From Diprion similis (Eukaryota > Arthropoda > Insecta > Hymenoptera > Diprionidae), in the NCBI RefSeq assembly GCF_021155765.1, contig NC_060112.1, positions 8,494,001 to 8,558,000 of the forward strand: DNA of 64,000 nt. Reading direction: 5' to 3'. Below the pieces are notes generated by a model, which worked only from the letters and a program-made list of their open reading frames with translations, made no database searches and was not told the DNA's origin. The position numbers and the translations under genes are program-made. Each line of letters opens with the position of its first letter. Position 1 is the first letter of the stretch. This document shows positions 27,732-41,500 of the stretch, piece after piece.

Positions 27732-27780
27732 CGCGCGAAAGTTGCCTTATTATAGTTGATGTGATACATTCGTAGTAGCA
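21821..27780. other. Gene-free intergenic DNA (second part)
   Basis: Nothing coding was recognised. Low-complexity stretches are a TTTA repeat near 22635-22660, an A-rich/(CA)n run at 23108-23145 and an (AT)n run at 27701-27724. The stretch around 23330-23420 resembles the TTGAATC/GTCAACGA-rich interior of the element in the last Ork1 intron, without clear ends. Confidence 0.5.
27701..27724. repeat. (AT)n microsatellite
   Basis: Twelve uninterrupted AT units, preceded by imperfect TATATG sequence from about 27691. Confidence 0.9.
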
Positions 27781-27996
27781 GCTTAAGTGTGCGCTTGCAT
27801 TGTTAGTCTGGAGATGGTTAATTGAATATAAGAGGGCCGTTTACGAGTTGCCTTATTGTTTGTTAGCTTATAAGTGTCGTTGCGTCTACAGCAGGATTTT
27901 TTGTTTGCTTGTTAATTTGAATATCTGGAAGTTTGAAAAGTTTTGTGAATTTGAGTATATACAAATAACGACTGCAAACCAACTGTTTCAATCAAA
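27781..27996 (+). promoter_or_regulatory. Possible proximal promoter and 5' leader exon of Ork1 (weak)
   Basis: A TATA-like TATAAG at 27828-27833 is followed about 160 bases later by a good donor, AAA/GTAAGT, at 27997. The next strong acceptor before the Ork1 start codon is ATATTTCAG at 29441-29449, so a leader exon joined to 29450-29539 is possible. No coding signal supports it. Confidence 0.2.
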
Positions 27997-29539
27997 GTAA
28001 GTGCTTTTTATTGATTACAAATATATAATAATTTACCAAGAATACACGCGATCGTATTACCTAATAATCGCTAGATCGAGAGGTAAAAAAAGTGAGTTTC
28101 ACTATACGAGTAAAAAAGAAGAAAGAAAAAACGACCCGAGCCTTATATTCAAAGTTATCGCAATCCACGTGTAATTGAAACTATGCTCGATTATCGAGGG
28201 GACTTGGTGAATCATTTCAAATGACTAACAAAAAATTGCTGCTATTATTACGATTGCGTTGCATAGTCGAATTGTTTTTTCCTTCTATCTTTCTTTTTCA
28301 AGCCACGTTCTCTTCGAGTTAACGTCACGTTTCACAAGCATTACTGCACGTGAACTTTACTGCAACGACGTCGCGAAAACAAGGGCGAGGGCATTGCGAA
28401 TTATGTTAATTTCTCAAATACGGCTGTAAAAGGTTGTCCCGAAATTGTTGGAGAGCGTCGCTTCGAGGGCGGACGCAAGCAATCTAGTTTCGAGCCGCAC
28501 CGCAGCAATTCGCCTTCGTTTAAATTGTCTTGCAACGTGTTTCCAGTTTACCTCTGCATGGTCTATGACACCATATTCAGAGTTAACAACAGGTCACTTT
28601 ACGCTCTCGTAGTGTCATTATATATATTTATTTTGTTTGCACTGTCGTATTACGTCTGGAGATAAAAGATCTCAAGGATCACCCCCGCTAATACCGCCTT
28701 CTTTATCTTCCTCTGATTTTCCTACCAAATTTATTTCAGTCTCGAAATTGAAATTGGTAAGGCAAGGGCTTTCGTCAAGCGATCAATCGCACCTCCGCGA
28801 TGTCTTGGTGGACGAATAAATAAAATAATCAGTAATAACAAGTAATAACAATGAACGTAATAATAATAGTAACAATAACAACGACAAATAAAATAAATGA
28901 ATAACGAATAGAAAATTTAACCTGATGATTGATATTTTGGTAGCCAATTCAGAGAAATTTTAATGACTGGTTTTTGAAGCCGATTTCACTTGTGCCGTAG
29001 ATAAAATTTGAAATTTACTAAACGTATAATTCTTGAAATTTTCGACGCTAATTAAGGTACTTTTACTTATGTTCCAGCTGCCTCTTCCAGGGAACTGATT
29101 GATCAAGTGAAGTACCGTACAAGTTCCAGTGAATTCGAAAAATCAGGTGAACTGACTGCCAATGGATTGTCAATAAATCCAGACAATCTTCGCGATAAGG
29201 GCTGCAGAGCCAATTACGATCGAAAGATAATTGATATCAGCCTTGTTCAAATAGTACAAAAAGAAAAGAAGAAGAAAAAAAGAACAAAACAAAATAAACC
29301 TTCTGAAACAAGTATAAAATAAAACTTGAGATATAATACAACCAGGAAAAAATTTGTAGTGCCAAGTGCCTGGGAGAGTGGTGGAAATATGGTTTCGTGA
29401 CGATAGCTTTCAATTAGCCTCAAGTCGGTTCTTGTGAACGATATTTCAGCTGTCAAAGTTTTTGGAGGATTGACGAGGAGCAGACGCCCACGACTAAAAC
29501 ACCCAAAAATTCTGAGTGACACTTGGAACATTACAGAAA
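27997..29539. other. Sequence just upstream of the Ork1 start codon
   Basis: Includes a CpG-richer patch at about 28280-28520, an AAT/AAC-rich low-complexity run at 28816-28910, and an acceptor-like site at 29441-29449, 90 bases before the start codon. No coding exon was recognised. Confidence 0.4.
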
Positions 29540-32500
29540 ATGTCCAAACGACAATGGCTGGTTCTGCTCATGTTGTTCTTGATTTATTTGCTCCTGGGGG
29601 CTTTCATATTTTATCACATTGAGCGCCCATTGGAGGTTGAACAGGTTACAGAAGCCAGGAGGAGTCGCATTCAGATCAACGGTGAGTATTTCATTTTCAT
29701 TCTACGGAAACAAGGTTCTTCTCGAATATTCGATTTTTTCCTGATCGATACGGCAATGCGAGCAATTCCATAAGTCACGAGTCTTCGCAATTAACTGAGG
29801 ACATACTCATTATATGCATTAACTGCGATAAGGAATAGGTAACCTATAGCTACGGGCACGGTAACCATGAGTGGCGATTCTACTTGTTGCGAAAATTGAA
29901 TACACGGATGTCAAGGTATACGCACGATTGTGTACTTTGTGCATGGATTAGTGCAAATTTAATTTGGTTCGACAGCGGTATCTACTCGTTTATAAAACTG
30001 CACACCGAGTAATTGTGATTTATTTAAAACCTCGTTTTTTTTTTACTTCTATTCATTAAAATTACTTATTTTGAAAAGTTGTATCGAAACTTTTCGAGGG
30101 ACATATTGACTGCGTTTTGTTTTATAGGAAACTGTTGTTACCGCTAGTATCGCTGATTGAGCTTTGCATCATGTACAATATTTGTTCACGTGTTTGGCAC
30201 TTTGAGAATTTGACCTTCACTTTTATACTCAATTACTAATCGCGGTCAATTGTATTCCTGATAATGTAAACCTGTATTTCTCTAATTTCCGGATAGTTGT
30301 CAAACTGCACAATGGTACTTTGAACGTAACGAACACTGCAGGTGTGGCTCGGCTCGATGTCGCCGAATAAAATGGCTATTTCTTCCTATTTTCAATATTC
30401 TTATCAATGGTAAATTACTGTCATTGACACACGGTCAACGTATCAAGTACAACCGATTTCTTGTATCTTGCCACAAGCTAATCAAACAGAGAAATGGAAA
30501 AAAACAAATCTTCAGGCATTTTCCGTGTTGTAACTTGACGATCGAAAATATTCATACATACAGTCGATGGCACGTAAATGACAAACGTATGATCGTCGAT
30601 AGAAAAAAGTTAACGTTGTCAAATAAGCTTTTACATATTATTACGGCAACATCGATTGACGTAAAGAATAATTGCGAAAACCTGCGAATCGATTTGGCAA
30701 ATAAAACGAACAGTCTTCCTTAATTTCATTTCCTGCTCCTTACAGGATTCAGAATTCCTCGTAGATTCTAGGTCAGATGAATACGTCGTGTTTCCAGTAA
30801 ATACAGATAAATTACGTTTATACGTTCACAATATGATTTACCGATTCACGCAAGTATCTCCAGAGGACGTACGCATATCATTGACGCTAACGGCATGCCA
30901 AATAGCATCAATTCCAACGAACAATCATGAGGTCTTTCCCTCATCGTCATTGCAGCGTAATGCTACGCGCAACCGAAACACGACATCTTGATCAGAAAAG
31001 TCACGTATCATCATTGCCGGCGTTTGCACTTGGTCACTAAGTATACGGCCTTGTCTGATGTCTTCGCACAAAATGACTTGACTTACGGTGGTCAATGGCC
31101 TCGTGGCCACCACGGTTACCGTAGAATAACGTCGATTCCCAAACAACACATTCACGCTTTGATACCTTCTATACTCCATCATTTTACTGTAATTATACAA
31201 CGATAACGACGAGCAACGACGATTCATCGGTACTTTTTGGCCATTGCAAACCTCCATTTCTCTTTCCACTTGGGGTTTTCAATTCGCGATGTTGCGCAGC
31301 AGAGTCAGGGGCGTGTGTGTAATCTCTGATTTCAATATTCATTACACCGAACACACACGTAGAATTGAATCACCGTGAAATACGTGAACTAGCGCGTTAA
31401 GGGGATGTCGGACTTCCAAATCGTATTTTACATGATTGCTTTTCTCGTGTCATGTTTTCTCGTTAAACTCTGGGAAACTGTTACAGGACTTATGATTATG
31501 CTTCGGGTTTAAGACAAGTTCGGAAACTTGACGAAACATTAAAGTATTTGCAGATAGTTTTTACTCGATTTGAGGGTATGGCAAGCTTTCGTAATTGTTA
31601 ATTAGTTACACAATTGCGTAAGCTGAATGTTGTGATTACGATGTCTGACATCCAATAGTCTATGTTACCAATCAACAATTTGTCCTAAATACGTACATTC
31701 TGTACTCTATCACTCTATTTTTCCGATCAACCATTGGCTTATGAAGTAAATGTTGCTGAGTAAAATTTTTTCGCCATAACAGTTACTTAATTCTCAAAAG
31801 GGTTAATAAATGCTCGAATAATTTTTATCAATAAAATACAATTACCGAGGAGGTTGGACGGAGAAAGTTTTTCTTTTATTGGTAACGAACCTCGATGTTT
31901 TCGTCTCCGTAGAACAAGTTACGTAACAAACGAAATAATTTTGTAAAAATCTAAAATAAGATCGGACCCTGTTAATTGAAGACAAATTCTTATTTTCTAT
32001 TCAATTTATAATACACTTTCATACGGTTATAATCATTCTCAATTTCCGATCAAAGTTTTGCAGAAAAAAAGGTATCTTTTGTAGATGAAGGTACCTCAGT
32101 GCCTTTTTAAAAACCATAGATAACTGATATTCTGATACTTTAATTTAGGGAGAGAAATCATTTGGTCAGTTATAATTCAAGGGATATTAATTCCAAATTG
32201 TTGATTGCATCGCACAACCAAAATGAATATCGCATAGAGAGACAGCGACACAAAGCTCCAACGCAAATGATTACAACTTGCAAAGTGGGTCTAGGACTCG
32301 GATTCTTTGGTGCCTGTGGCCACAAGTGAATGATTCGTAAGACTAGGAAAAATGTAAGGGGTTGAAGATAGGTCAGAATGCCAGCATAGAATTCATGCTA
32401 ATCTATCATTGTACTTGCGGTGAAGTGTATCGTCACGATTTCATTTGAATATCTGATTGCTCGATCAATTCTTGTAAACACGCACCAATGCCAAGTGACG

Positions 32501-35500
32501 AAGGTATTATTCTGCTGAATAGATTCTTTACATCTTCAACCACTTTTATGCTTCGCAGAATATTATCGATTTCTTTATTCGGATCACTCATAGAAAAATT
32601 AGAATTCATCGATGCCCAGAAAAGTGATGATTTTTTTTTATTTCTCACGATAATTGAAATTTGGCTTCGAGTTTTCAGCCTCATTTGGTTTCACATGCAA
32701 CGATTCAAACGTCCACGTATCGCCTAAATCCGTTAAAAAATAAAACAAAAACGTTATGATTTATGCTTTTCAGAGAGATATAACAGCAGTATAGCAATAA
32801 CGCGATTTTTATACGCCAAAGGAAAGGGTCTCCTTAATTCTTCTAGCATAATATTATTGCATCCATAAAACGTAATATTCAACAGCCTTTCTCACATGTC
32901 TTTACTTACGATTTCCTCTAAAGATATAGCAGCGCTGAGTAGTTGGAATTGAATAGCAATTTTGCCGCAATCCAGTAGTAACGAAGCATATTTTTTTTCT
33001 TCTAATGGAGATAAGTATGAAAGGTGATAAACAGGTTTTGCCAAAATTTTATACAGTGTTCCGTTTCGTCGCAATGCGATTATCGTAGAGCGGGATTAGC
33101 TTGATACCAACCGTCGTATCCGTCTCAGGTTTACATTTAACCTGTAATGACGTATCTAATCATACGTAGAGCTAGACGCCGTAAAACGTGTAGGCGGTGT
33201 AAATTGTGAGAAATATTATCTAGACATTCAGTGGGGATTTTGACTTCTGTGTAATGATGTGGTCAGAATTCAAGATACATAATTGGTTTTAAAAATAAGC
33301 ACGTTACAATTTCTGCGAATATTAGATTCTCGTCTTTATTTGGATATCATTCTTGGTAAAAAAGACCTTAAGTAGCCAAAAAAAAAATTGAGACATGATT
33401 CAGCAACGTATCGATTACATCGTGTGAAATATTATAATATATATTAGGATGGTCTAAAAAAATCAACTATTGGTTTTTTTTATCAAAGTTAATAGTTTGA
33501 ACGCTTAATAATTTTAGAAAGAGAAAATGAGACGCCTGTTACAATTTGAGCCCTCATTGTCAGTGTTAATATGTAGTGGTTCCTGAACGTAACTTTCCAT
33601 TTCTCATTTTGTAGCTTAGTAACGAGACAGTGTACATGAAAGTCCGATACGCATTTTTTGTAGTCTCCACAAAAAACGTCTCTTACAATTTTTAGATGAT
33701 TCAAATCTTTGAAAAGTTATTCAAGGTTAAAGTTGCAATCATATAAAAATTCCCTTTTTTCGAGAAACAGCGAAAATACAAGACTTATCATAAAATATTA
33801 TGGGTTTTGTTTTAAATCATTTTAACCGCTATAAAATCATGTCATTCAATAAATTTTCAGCTTACGCAATTTTATTTTGTAATTATTACAAGTAATAATA
33901 TGTAATACATGTAAATCCACTTTAAAATCATCTTTTTTAGTAAAAAATAAAGCTGTGAAAATTAATTGAATGACATGATCTTATAGCAGCTGAAATGCCC
34001 TACGTTTGTATAAATCCACGTTTTATCGTCAATATTAACCACACAATACAGCCAGTCTAATGAAGAACATGCGGTTAAGACATAGATCACCGATAAAACC
34101 TAGCTTAAGAGTCCGTTACTGCTGTTTGAATGGTAGAAAAATTGGTATTTTTTTTCAATTTTCTGAGTCTTATTATGGTAGATAAAAAACTGAACAAATT
34201 GTTTGCTTGTAATCCTTCACTCTAAACAATAAACGTTTCTCTCCACGCGTTCGATGGGTATCTTATAAGAGGTTTCTATGATTTTATTAACGACGAATAA
34301 TATTTATCTTAATTGATGTTAGGCGGTGATTTAATTGATTGCCGATTATGTGTATTTCATTCCTAAATCTGATATCCATTTGGCTGTTTATCGAAACATA
34401 CCTAATAATCGGCACGTCAGATGTGTAGCAAAATCTGGACTTTGATTAAGTACAATTATCTTCCAACTACGTAGAACACCTTTGTACAGAGTAGTCAGTT
34501 CTAATCTACCTGGAAGAATATTTTCGAAACGAAAAGAGATGCGTGATAAAGTTTTATTCAAAAAACTTGTATGATTTCACGGGAAAAAATGATGCTGATA
34601 TGGGACAAACTTTTTAGCGAGAGTATAAAGGAAAAATGATAATAAAAAGAAATCGAAGTATCAACCATATCTTCACGTTTTTGAATTCGTTTTTGATATC
34701 GCTATCGGTTCTTCATACGCACAATACGTGTTCCGCAACTAAATCAGACGTTACTTTCAAAATCTCAAATATGATACACTTTACTTATGACCCATATCAG
34801 CATCATTTGTCCCCCTTAAAACCCCCGACTTTTTCTTATATCTCTTCTAGTTTCCGCAATATTCGCCCGCGGTAATGAAAATCGATCACCTTGTACGTAT
34901 CTTGCGTCCATTATACTTTATTCAAGATTGCTTGAAGGGTCGTTAAGCTGTGCTTGATCATTTAACATCACGCAAAGGTATATCCATGCAGACAGTACGC
35001 AGATCTTTAATCGTTCGTACATTTGAGTCTTGCGCATAATCAATTGTCTCTTAATCTGCGGAGGATACTTTATCTTGTCTAATAGGGCTATCTGCAGTAG
35101 GCCACTTACTTCCTATTATCTTATCAGTTGATATTTACCAGTCATATAATTGTTCATTTGCTCAATTATATCGCGGGACTGTAATGGTTCGGATTGTACG
35201 GTTGAATACAGAAGGTTTCAGCGCACGATGACCTTACCTTTACGGAATGACCTATACCCAAAGCTACCTTAGACCCTACTGCAGCCATAACATCGTGGTT
35301 CATGTCAGATTTAGTCGGTCATTTTTACGCGGGCATTGTAGTAGGCTGGCATTTTGAGCTGTGCTTTAATATCTAACGTTCTTTTTCCGGTCTTACAACG
35401 AACCGCGATAAACAACTGGAAGCGATTTATCGTCGAGAAACTACATGTGTCATATAAATTGTTTAGTTCATCTCCGTTCCCGGTTAACTCTCAGTGCGTA

Positions 35501-38500
35501 AGACAAACGTCATTGTTGACCATCCCTGACAAGTAACGTAATTAAAATAAAACAGAGAGCAGGAAAGTGGGAAAAATATTCTTCTTGGTAATGAGTTTGC
35601 AAATGAGCTTAATTTAATACGGTTTAACAAAATAACCGCTAACGTAATTAGTTGTGTAGATTTTTGTTTACTTTTGTTTGTATAATATATTGCAAAGGTA
35701 ATTCACCACGTCAGATGAATCAGTTAAAACTAGCAATGAGACCCTTTTTGAGTTGAACTTTTTTTTACGTAAATTTCTTAACTTCACTATTGAATCGTCG
35801 TTCTTATTTCATCAATTTATCTCCAAGACTATGAAGTTTCATTGTGAGATTACGAAACTTATTCTAGACAATTCTTACGCCGTTGAAAATCAAAAGAGAT
35901 TAGCTTTATTTTTATAGTCATTGCAGAACAAAAAATGTCCTGAAAATGAAACGAAATCTATTTTTTGAACAATGAATTGACATTAAGTGACAACTTTTGG
36001 TACTTTCATCAAAAGTTTCGTCACCTCCAGAATCAAATAGTAGTTAAAAGAAACCAAACAAAAAAAAAAAAAAAAATTATCTCCGGACCACAAATATTCC
36101 ACAAATTTGTACTCATTTGAAAACTGGTTTAGTAAATGGCTTGAGCAAGATTGGAAGTACGTCCGAGATTAGACTTACTCTTCTTACAGCGCTCTATTTT
36201 TGGTAAGTAATACATGTTTTATTTTTTCTCATGTTCTTGAGATTATAATCATTTTTATGAGCAGTGTAAACTCTTAAATCGCAAAACCTTTTTCGGCGCG
36301 ATTGCATTCATTATCAAATTTGGATTAGTTCGTACATTACAAAGGAGGTGCAATAATTTAGTTGGGTCATAACTTAATCAAGGTATATGATCGCTAGGTC
36401 ACCAATTGGTACAATTGTATTCTTAAGTTTGACGTGAGTTAATACACAGAATGTAATAGCCAAAATGTGATTCAGTTCTATACAATGAACGATGAAGTCG
36501 TACGTATATTGATGCGATGTCTATTCTCGATGTCGTTCGTTTGACGTACAAGAGAATTGTTTAAATTGATGTCACGCGACAGGTTGTAAAGAAATAAAAA
36601 CCAGCTGTGATCATTTTCAGGTATTCCTTTGAGCCGAAAGTTCCGACGCATCGTTGTGCACGTATAATAAGACCTGTTAAATTAAATCCGTCTGTTAGCG
36701 ATCATATGTCTTCTTATCAAACCGCTTCAGGCTATTGTTGTTCGGTAATTGAGCCGACTGCCTGGTAATTCGTTGATTTCGCACTGCGTTCTGATTGCAA
36801 TCGTTTCTGAACGTGTGGATTATATTTAAAAATATGAGTTTTATTCTAGACGAACGGCAGATTGAAGGGATTTGGGATAGCTAATATTTAATTTGAGGAA
36901 CTTATGAATCGAGAGTTCGATCTGACCATTATAATATGGGTGAAAAACAAAACTAGATTTCCCATGATTCCTGGGAGTGATAACTTAGAATTTGACTTAA
37001 ATGTTAGAAAATTCTTTCTGACTGGCTATAATAATACAGCGAAAATGTGTTCATCGTGTGAGCAGAATATTGTACTAAACTAACAGACGAGTTATGAAAA
37101 TAAGTCTATTGTCATTCGACATAAAAGGTCGACATTTTCAAAGTGCGTGAAACTTTGTATGCGATTAAGGTTTATCTTTGAAGATTTTCGCACGAAAAAT
37201 ATAACCATTTCAATCTCTCTAAGGCAAACATTGAATGACACGTGTATCTATATATGTATTTAGATTACGCACGCACAGCTATAAATAAACACACAATGAG
37301 TTTAGCACAATTTAGCGAGACTTAAAATACCAAAGTACCTATTCTGTCGACGTAACTGAAATATCTCAATAACATAAAAGGAGTTTAATAATTGCTTGTA
37401 ATATGAGAACAATTTGAAAGAAATTCATCCGTTAATTGCGAAGACTTGTGAAACTGATTGAGGTGGTGCTAATTGCTTCCGCTGTTCAAAGTTTTTGACA
37501 GCACGAGCCCAGCTCGTGGCAAGTTGAACGATCCGATCGGTACGAATGAGAGTTCATGATCGACAAAAGTCAATCAGTTTGTCAATACTGTTTATAATAT
37601 GTTTACCAATTATTTTTACAGCTCTTCTCCACGAGCACTACATAGCGAACGATGAACACGATCAAAATGAAATTTTCGAGAAACTCACCGCCTACTGTGG
37701 GAAGCCAGTTTCGAACTACTCGGAGGGTGAAGTCGATCAGTATAAATGGGACTTTTACAACAGTTTTTACTTTGCATACACGGTCGTCAGTACTATTGGT
37801 AAGTAGACAAAATGAAATATCATTGCAAAGAAAATTTACAGCTTCATTGAAAGTAATTAGACGGAAAGAAAAGAAGAACATGCTAAACAGTTTCGAATGA
37901 ACATTTTTTTTATTAGATATAATTTTCTCAAGTAGTCATTTTTCAGGGCGAAAAATGAATTCAACGAAATTTATTCATTTTGTTTTTCTGTTGTAATGGT
38001 TTTCTGATTTTCCATTTTAATGGTTCACAATATTGTTGGACACTGTGATAATAAACGGTTTTCTATTATTGTGTGAAAATGTTAATAACTAACACATTCC
38101 ATAAAAAGTCAAGGGAAAAATTGAAATTGCAAAAATCTAAGGCGATTACAATTAAAATGATTACTTCGGGAGAGTCACCTATAAATTAATAATGGCACGG
38201 TATTAAATATAAATGGAAAGTGTAGTTTAGTTCAGTTCAGTTGACTTACAGAATTAGTATGATATATGAATAAATGAATTCCAAAGTCGTTTACATTCGT
38301 TCGACTCAAGGCTCTGATCCCATTAAAAGAGCCGTTGGTTGTTTGCAGATCGTATGTAATGTGTACAGCGATCATTAGTAGATCTGGTCAGAATTTGAAC
38401 ATGGTCTTCAGATTTATCGGTGTGAAATACTAAGGTTTGAAAATTTAGCGCTTTTAGCGGGTCGCTGTGGCACATTAGGGTAATTGCATGTCAACAATTG

Positions 38501-41500
38501 TCGAAGTTATTACGATGTCTGGTTACCCATCGTCATTTTCATACGATTTCATTTTTGTCAATTGATCTGTTTAAATAAAAATAAACTTGAAAGTCAGAAA
38601 TGAGATCCAGGAGAAATCCAGACGTGGACTGCGACTGATTCAAGGCCACCAGTTTCGTCTGCACGGAAGTTAAATAGATAGCAGCAGACGCTACTGGTGG
38701 CTTTAAATCTGTCAGAATCCACATCCGTGTCCACGTTTACATTTTCTCGTTACATCGTTACTGTTATAGATGCTATTATACTGTACCAGCCTTGCAATAT
38801 TTTCGATGACTACCAATGCTTGGATGCAATTAAAGTGAAGAAGTGCCGAAGTAAAAACGACACTGTTTGTAGAAATCCCATTAGCAAATATATTTTCGGA
38901 ATAACTTAACTTCGAGAAAAGTTCATAATTTTGTATTAATAATGAAACAACATCTCGGATATTATTTTTTTCAACATTCCTGAATTTCCTCCCGAAATTG
39001 CGTAATTTGCATATCAAACGAAGGTTTTCGGTGAATCACCTACCTTAGAACTATACCAACGACCAGTTTTACTTTGACTTGCTCCGTCAATAATAAACAA
39101 TGAGAAACCCCGTCTGATACATCTTGATTTGGATCTGATTACACTTCAAAGGTTTATCGGATTGCTGTGATAAGACTGCGTCTTCAGATCGTTTTATCGG
39201 CACTTACCGGTTTCTCAGACATCTGGCCGTATCGTTAAAGTATAGAATAGGTATATGTATATTTATATATATATAAACATGCGTTATACCTCTGTTTCTA
39301 GGGTACGGAAATCTGGCGCCAACGAATATGCTGGGAAGAATTTTGATGATTTTTTATGCCCTTATCGGCATTCCAATAAATGGTATTCTGCTAACTCAAC
39401 TCGGCGATTACTTTGGTAACGTGTTTATTCGAGCGCACCAGAAGTACAAATCGTATAAAAATGGGCCTTCCGATTCCCAGAAAAGACGAATTCCTCTGGA
39501 AACAGGACGAGCTGGTTTATTGGCTCAGATTCTAATGTATCTGGTACCGGGATTCGTCATGTTCATATTCTTCCCATCATTTTTGTTTTCGTACTGGGAG
39601 GGTTGGAAATACGACGAATCGGTCTACTATGCTTTTGTGACCCTTAGCACCATTGGTTTTGGCGATTACGTTGCAGGTAATTAGATTTTAGAATTAAAGT
39701 TTCTTATGATATGTCCTATGGTATAGGAATTATAACAGGGATAAAGTGTAATTCAACAATAAACTCAAATTTAAAATTTTCAACATGCTTGCTGTAAAAG
39801 GATCGGAGGTGAGTGGAGGTTGACAAAATATACAATTTCGTTACTTAAAGTTGTTAACATGATGGGTGTGAAACGTAACATTTTCAAATAGCTAAGATTT
39901 TGAATTTTTTTAGAATCAGACCATCGCAACCGTGTACAATAACTTTAAGATTAAAATCAATCGTGGCTGCAATTAATTACAGGACAGGACAACACCAAGG
40001 GAAGTGGTATTTTCTGGATCTTGTATAAGGCCTTTCTTATAATTTGGATATCCTTTGGATTGGGATACTTGGTTATGATTATGAGCTTCATCTCACGAGG
40101 TATGCGAAGCAAGAGGATAACCAGGATAGAGCATAAACTAGCTATGAACTTAAAACATACACAGAGCAAAATTTGGAACGAGGTCAATAAAGATGTCAAT
40201 TACTTAAGGAGAGTCTTTAATGAGATCTACATGATGAAGCTGAAGGTAAAGAACAAGGATCAGAAGAATTTAATTATACATTTACCTATACTAACAATAA
40301 GTGAGCAACATTTTTTGTTTCAAATGTGAATGGGTCTTAAAAATGTCTACACATCCTTTTTAGCCCGTGTATCGAGATGAGTACCACAGTGAACTTCCGG
40401 CGTACAAATTTGCTCGAAGTCACAGTTTTCCGGATCTTCGCGAACTGGTGTATGGTGGCCGAGAAGTACATGTTCCAGTTCATCCAAGACGACGTGCCAA
40501 CAGTGAAGCTGCGCAAACTGTAAGTGTTCCACAAAATCAGTTTTCTGTCAAATTTTTCTCACTTTTGCTTGTAATGCGATGTCTTATCGTTTCATGAGTA
40601 GTCGATAAAGAGCCTCGTGTAGATCTTAATTCTTGAGAAGTGAATACAAAGTGATGAGAATGTATTTTGTTTCAGATTCAATATGAGGCGGTAAATCGCG
40701 TATTGTCAGAAAGTGACCTCGAGAGGATAGACAAGAACGCGACGTTTGCTTCTCATGCGATGGTTCAGCCCGCTGAACTGCTAGCTCGTCTTGTGACTGC
40801 CTTGGGCTCCATTCCAGCTCCTCCAGAACAATTCGACGTATCCGATGAAGAGAACAACCAGCCAGAGCTGCAGGGTGTCGATGGTTTTAGCGACAAGGAA
40901 ATTTTGGCAACCGAAAAATCTTGGGCAGGTTCCGGGTGGAGAATTGGCGGTGAAAAAGTGACACCATCTCAACCTCGGATGAGAGCAGCGAGTGAGATCA
41001 GGCTACAGAAGGACGATAACGGTTTTGGTGATCATGAGCAAAACACCGAATGGACCTGGTCCGGACCAGCGGCGTCGAGTAAAATTCAGGAACTCATGAA
41101 AGCGCGGCAAAAAAGCGGAAATTCTACTCCTGTGAAGGGTTCCAAGTCGCGTCTACCTTCCTTCTCTCTGTCGTCGGTGCCAAAGACCATGCGTCCTAGG
41201 TGGTTCAATCCATTCTCGAGCAAAAAGAACTCCGGCGAAGTGTCACGCCGGGAGTCCTTCCCAGGTTCCGATATGGCCGACCAGCTGAAAGAGAATTACC
41301 TTTCCCACACTGGGGATACGCGTCCTGTGGCAGAACCAGAGCGTAGACAGTCCACTGCTCCCCATTATTTCACACACACCGGTGGAAACATGTCGGACAC
41401 TCCAGAAGGGAATTTGCTCGAGGAAACGTCTTTGGCTGATTTCTTGCGTGCCTTAACTGCTTTGCACTCACGAGTGGGTGCCGTTCCAGACGATTTTGTG

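Noticed and set aside
33489..33704. 71-codon minus-strand open frame in Ork1 intron 1
   Set aside because: Starts at a non-ATG codon in AT-rich DNA, with no splice context and no recognised domain.
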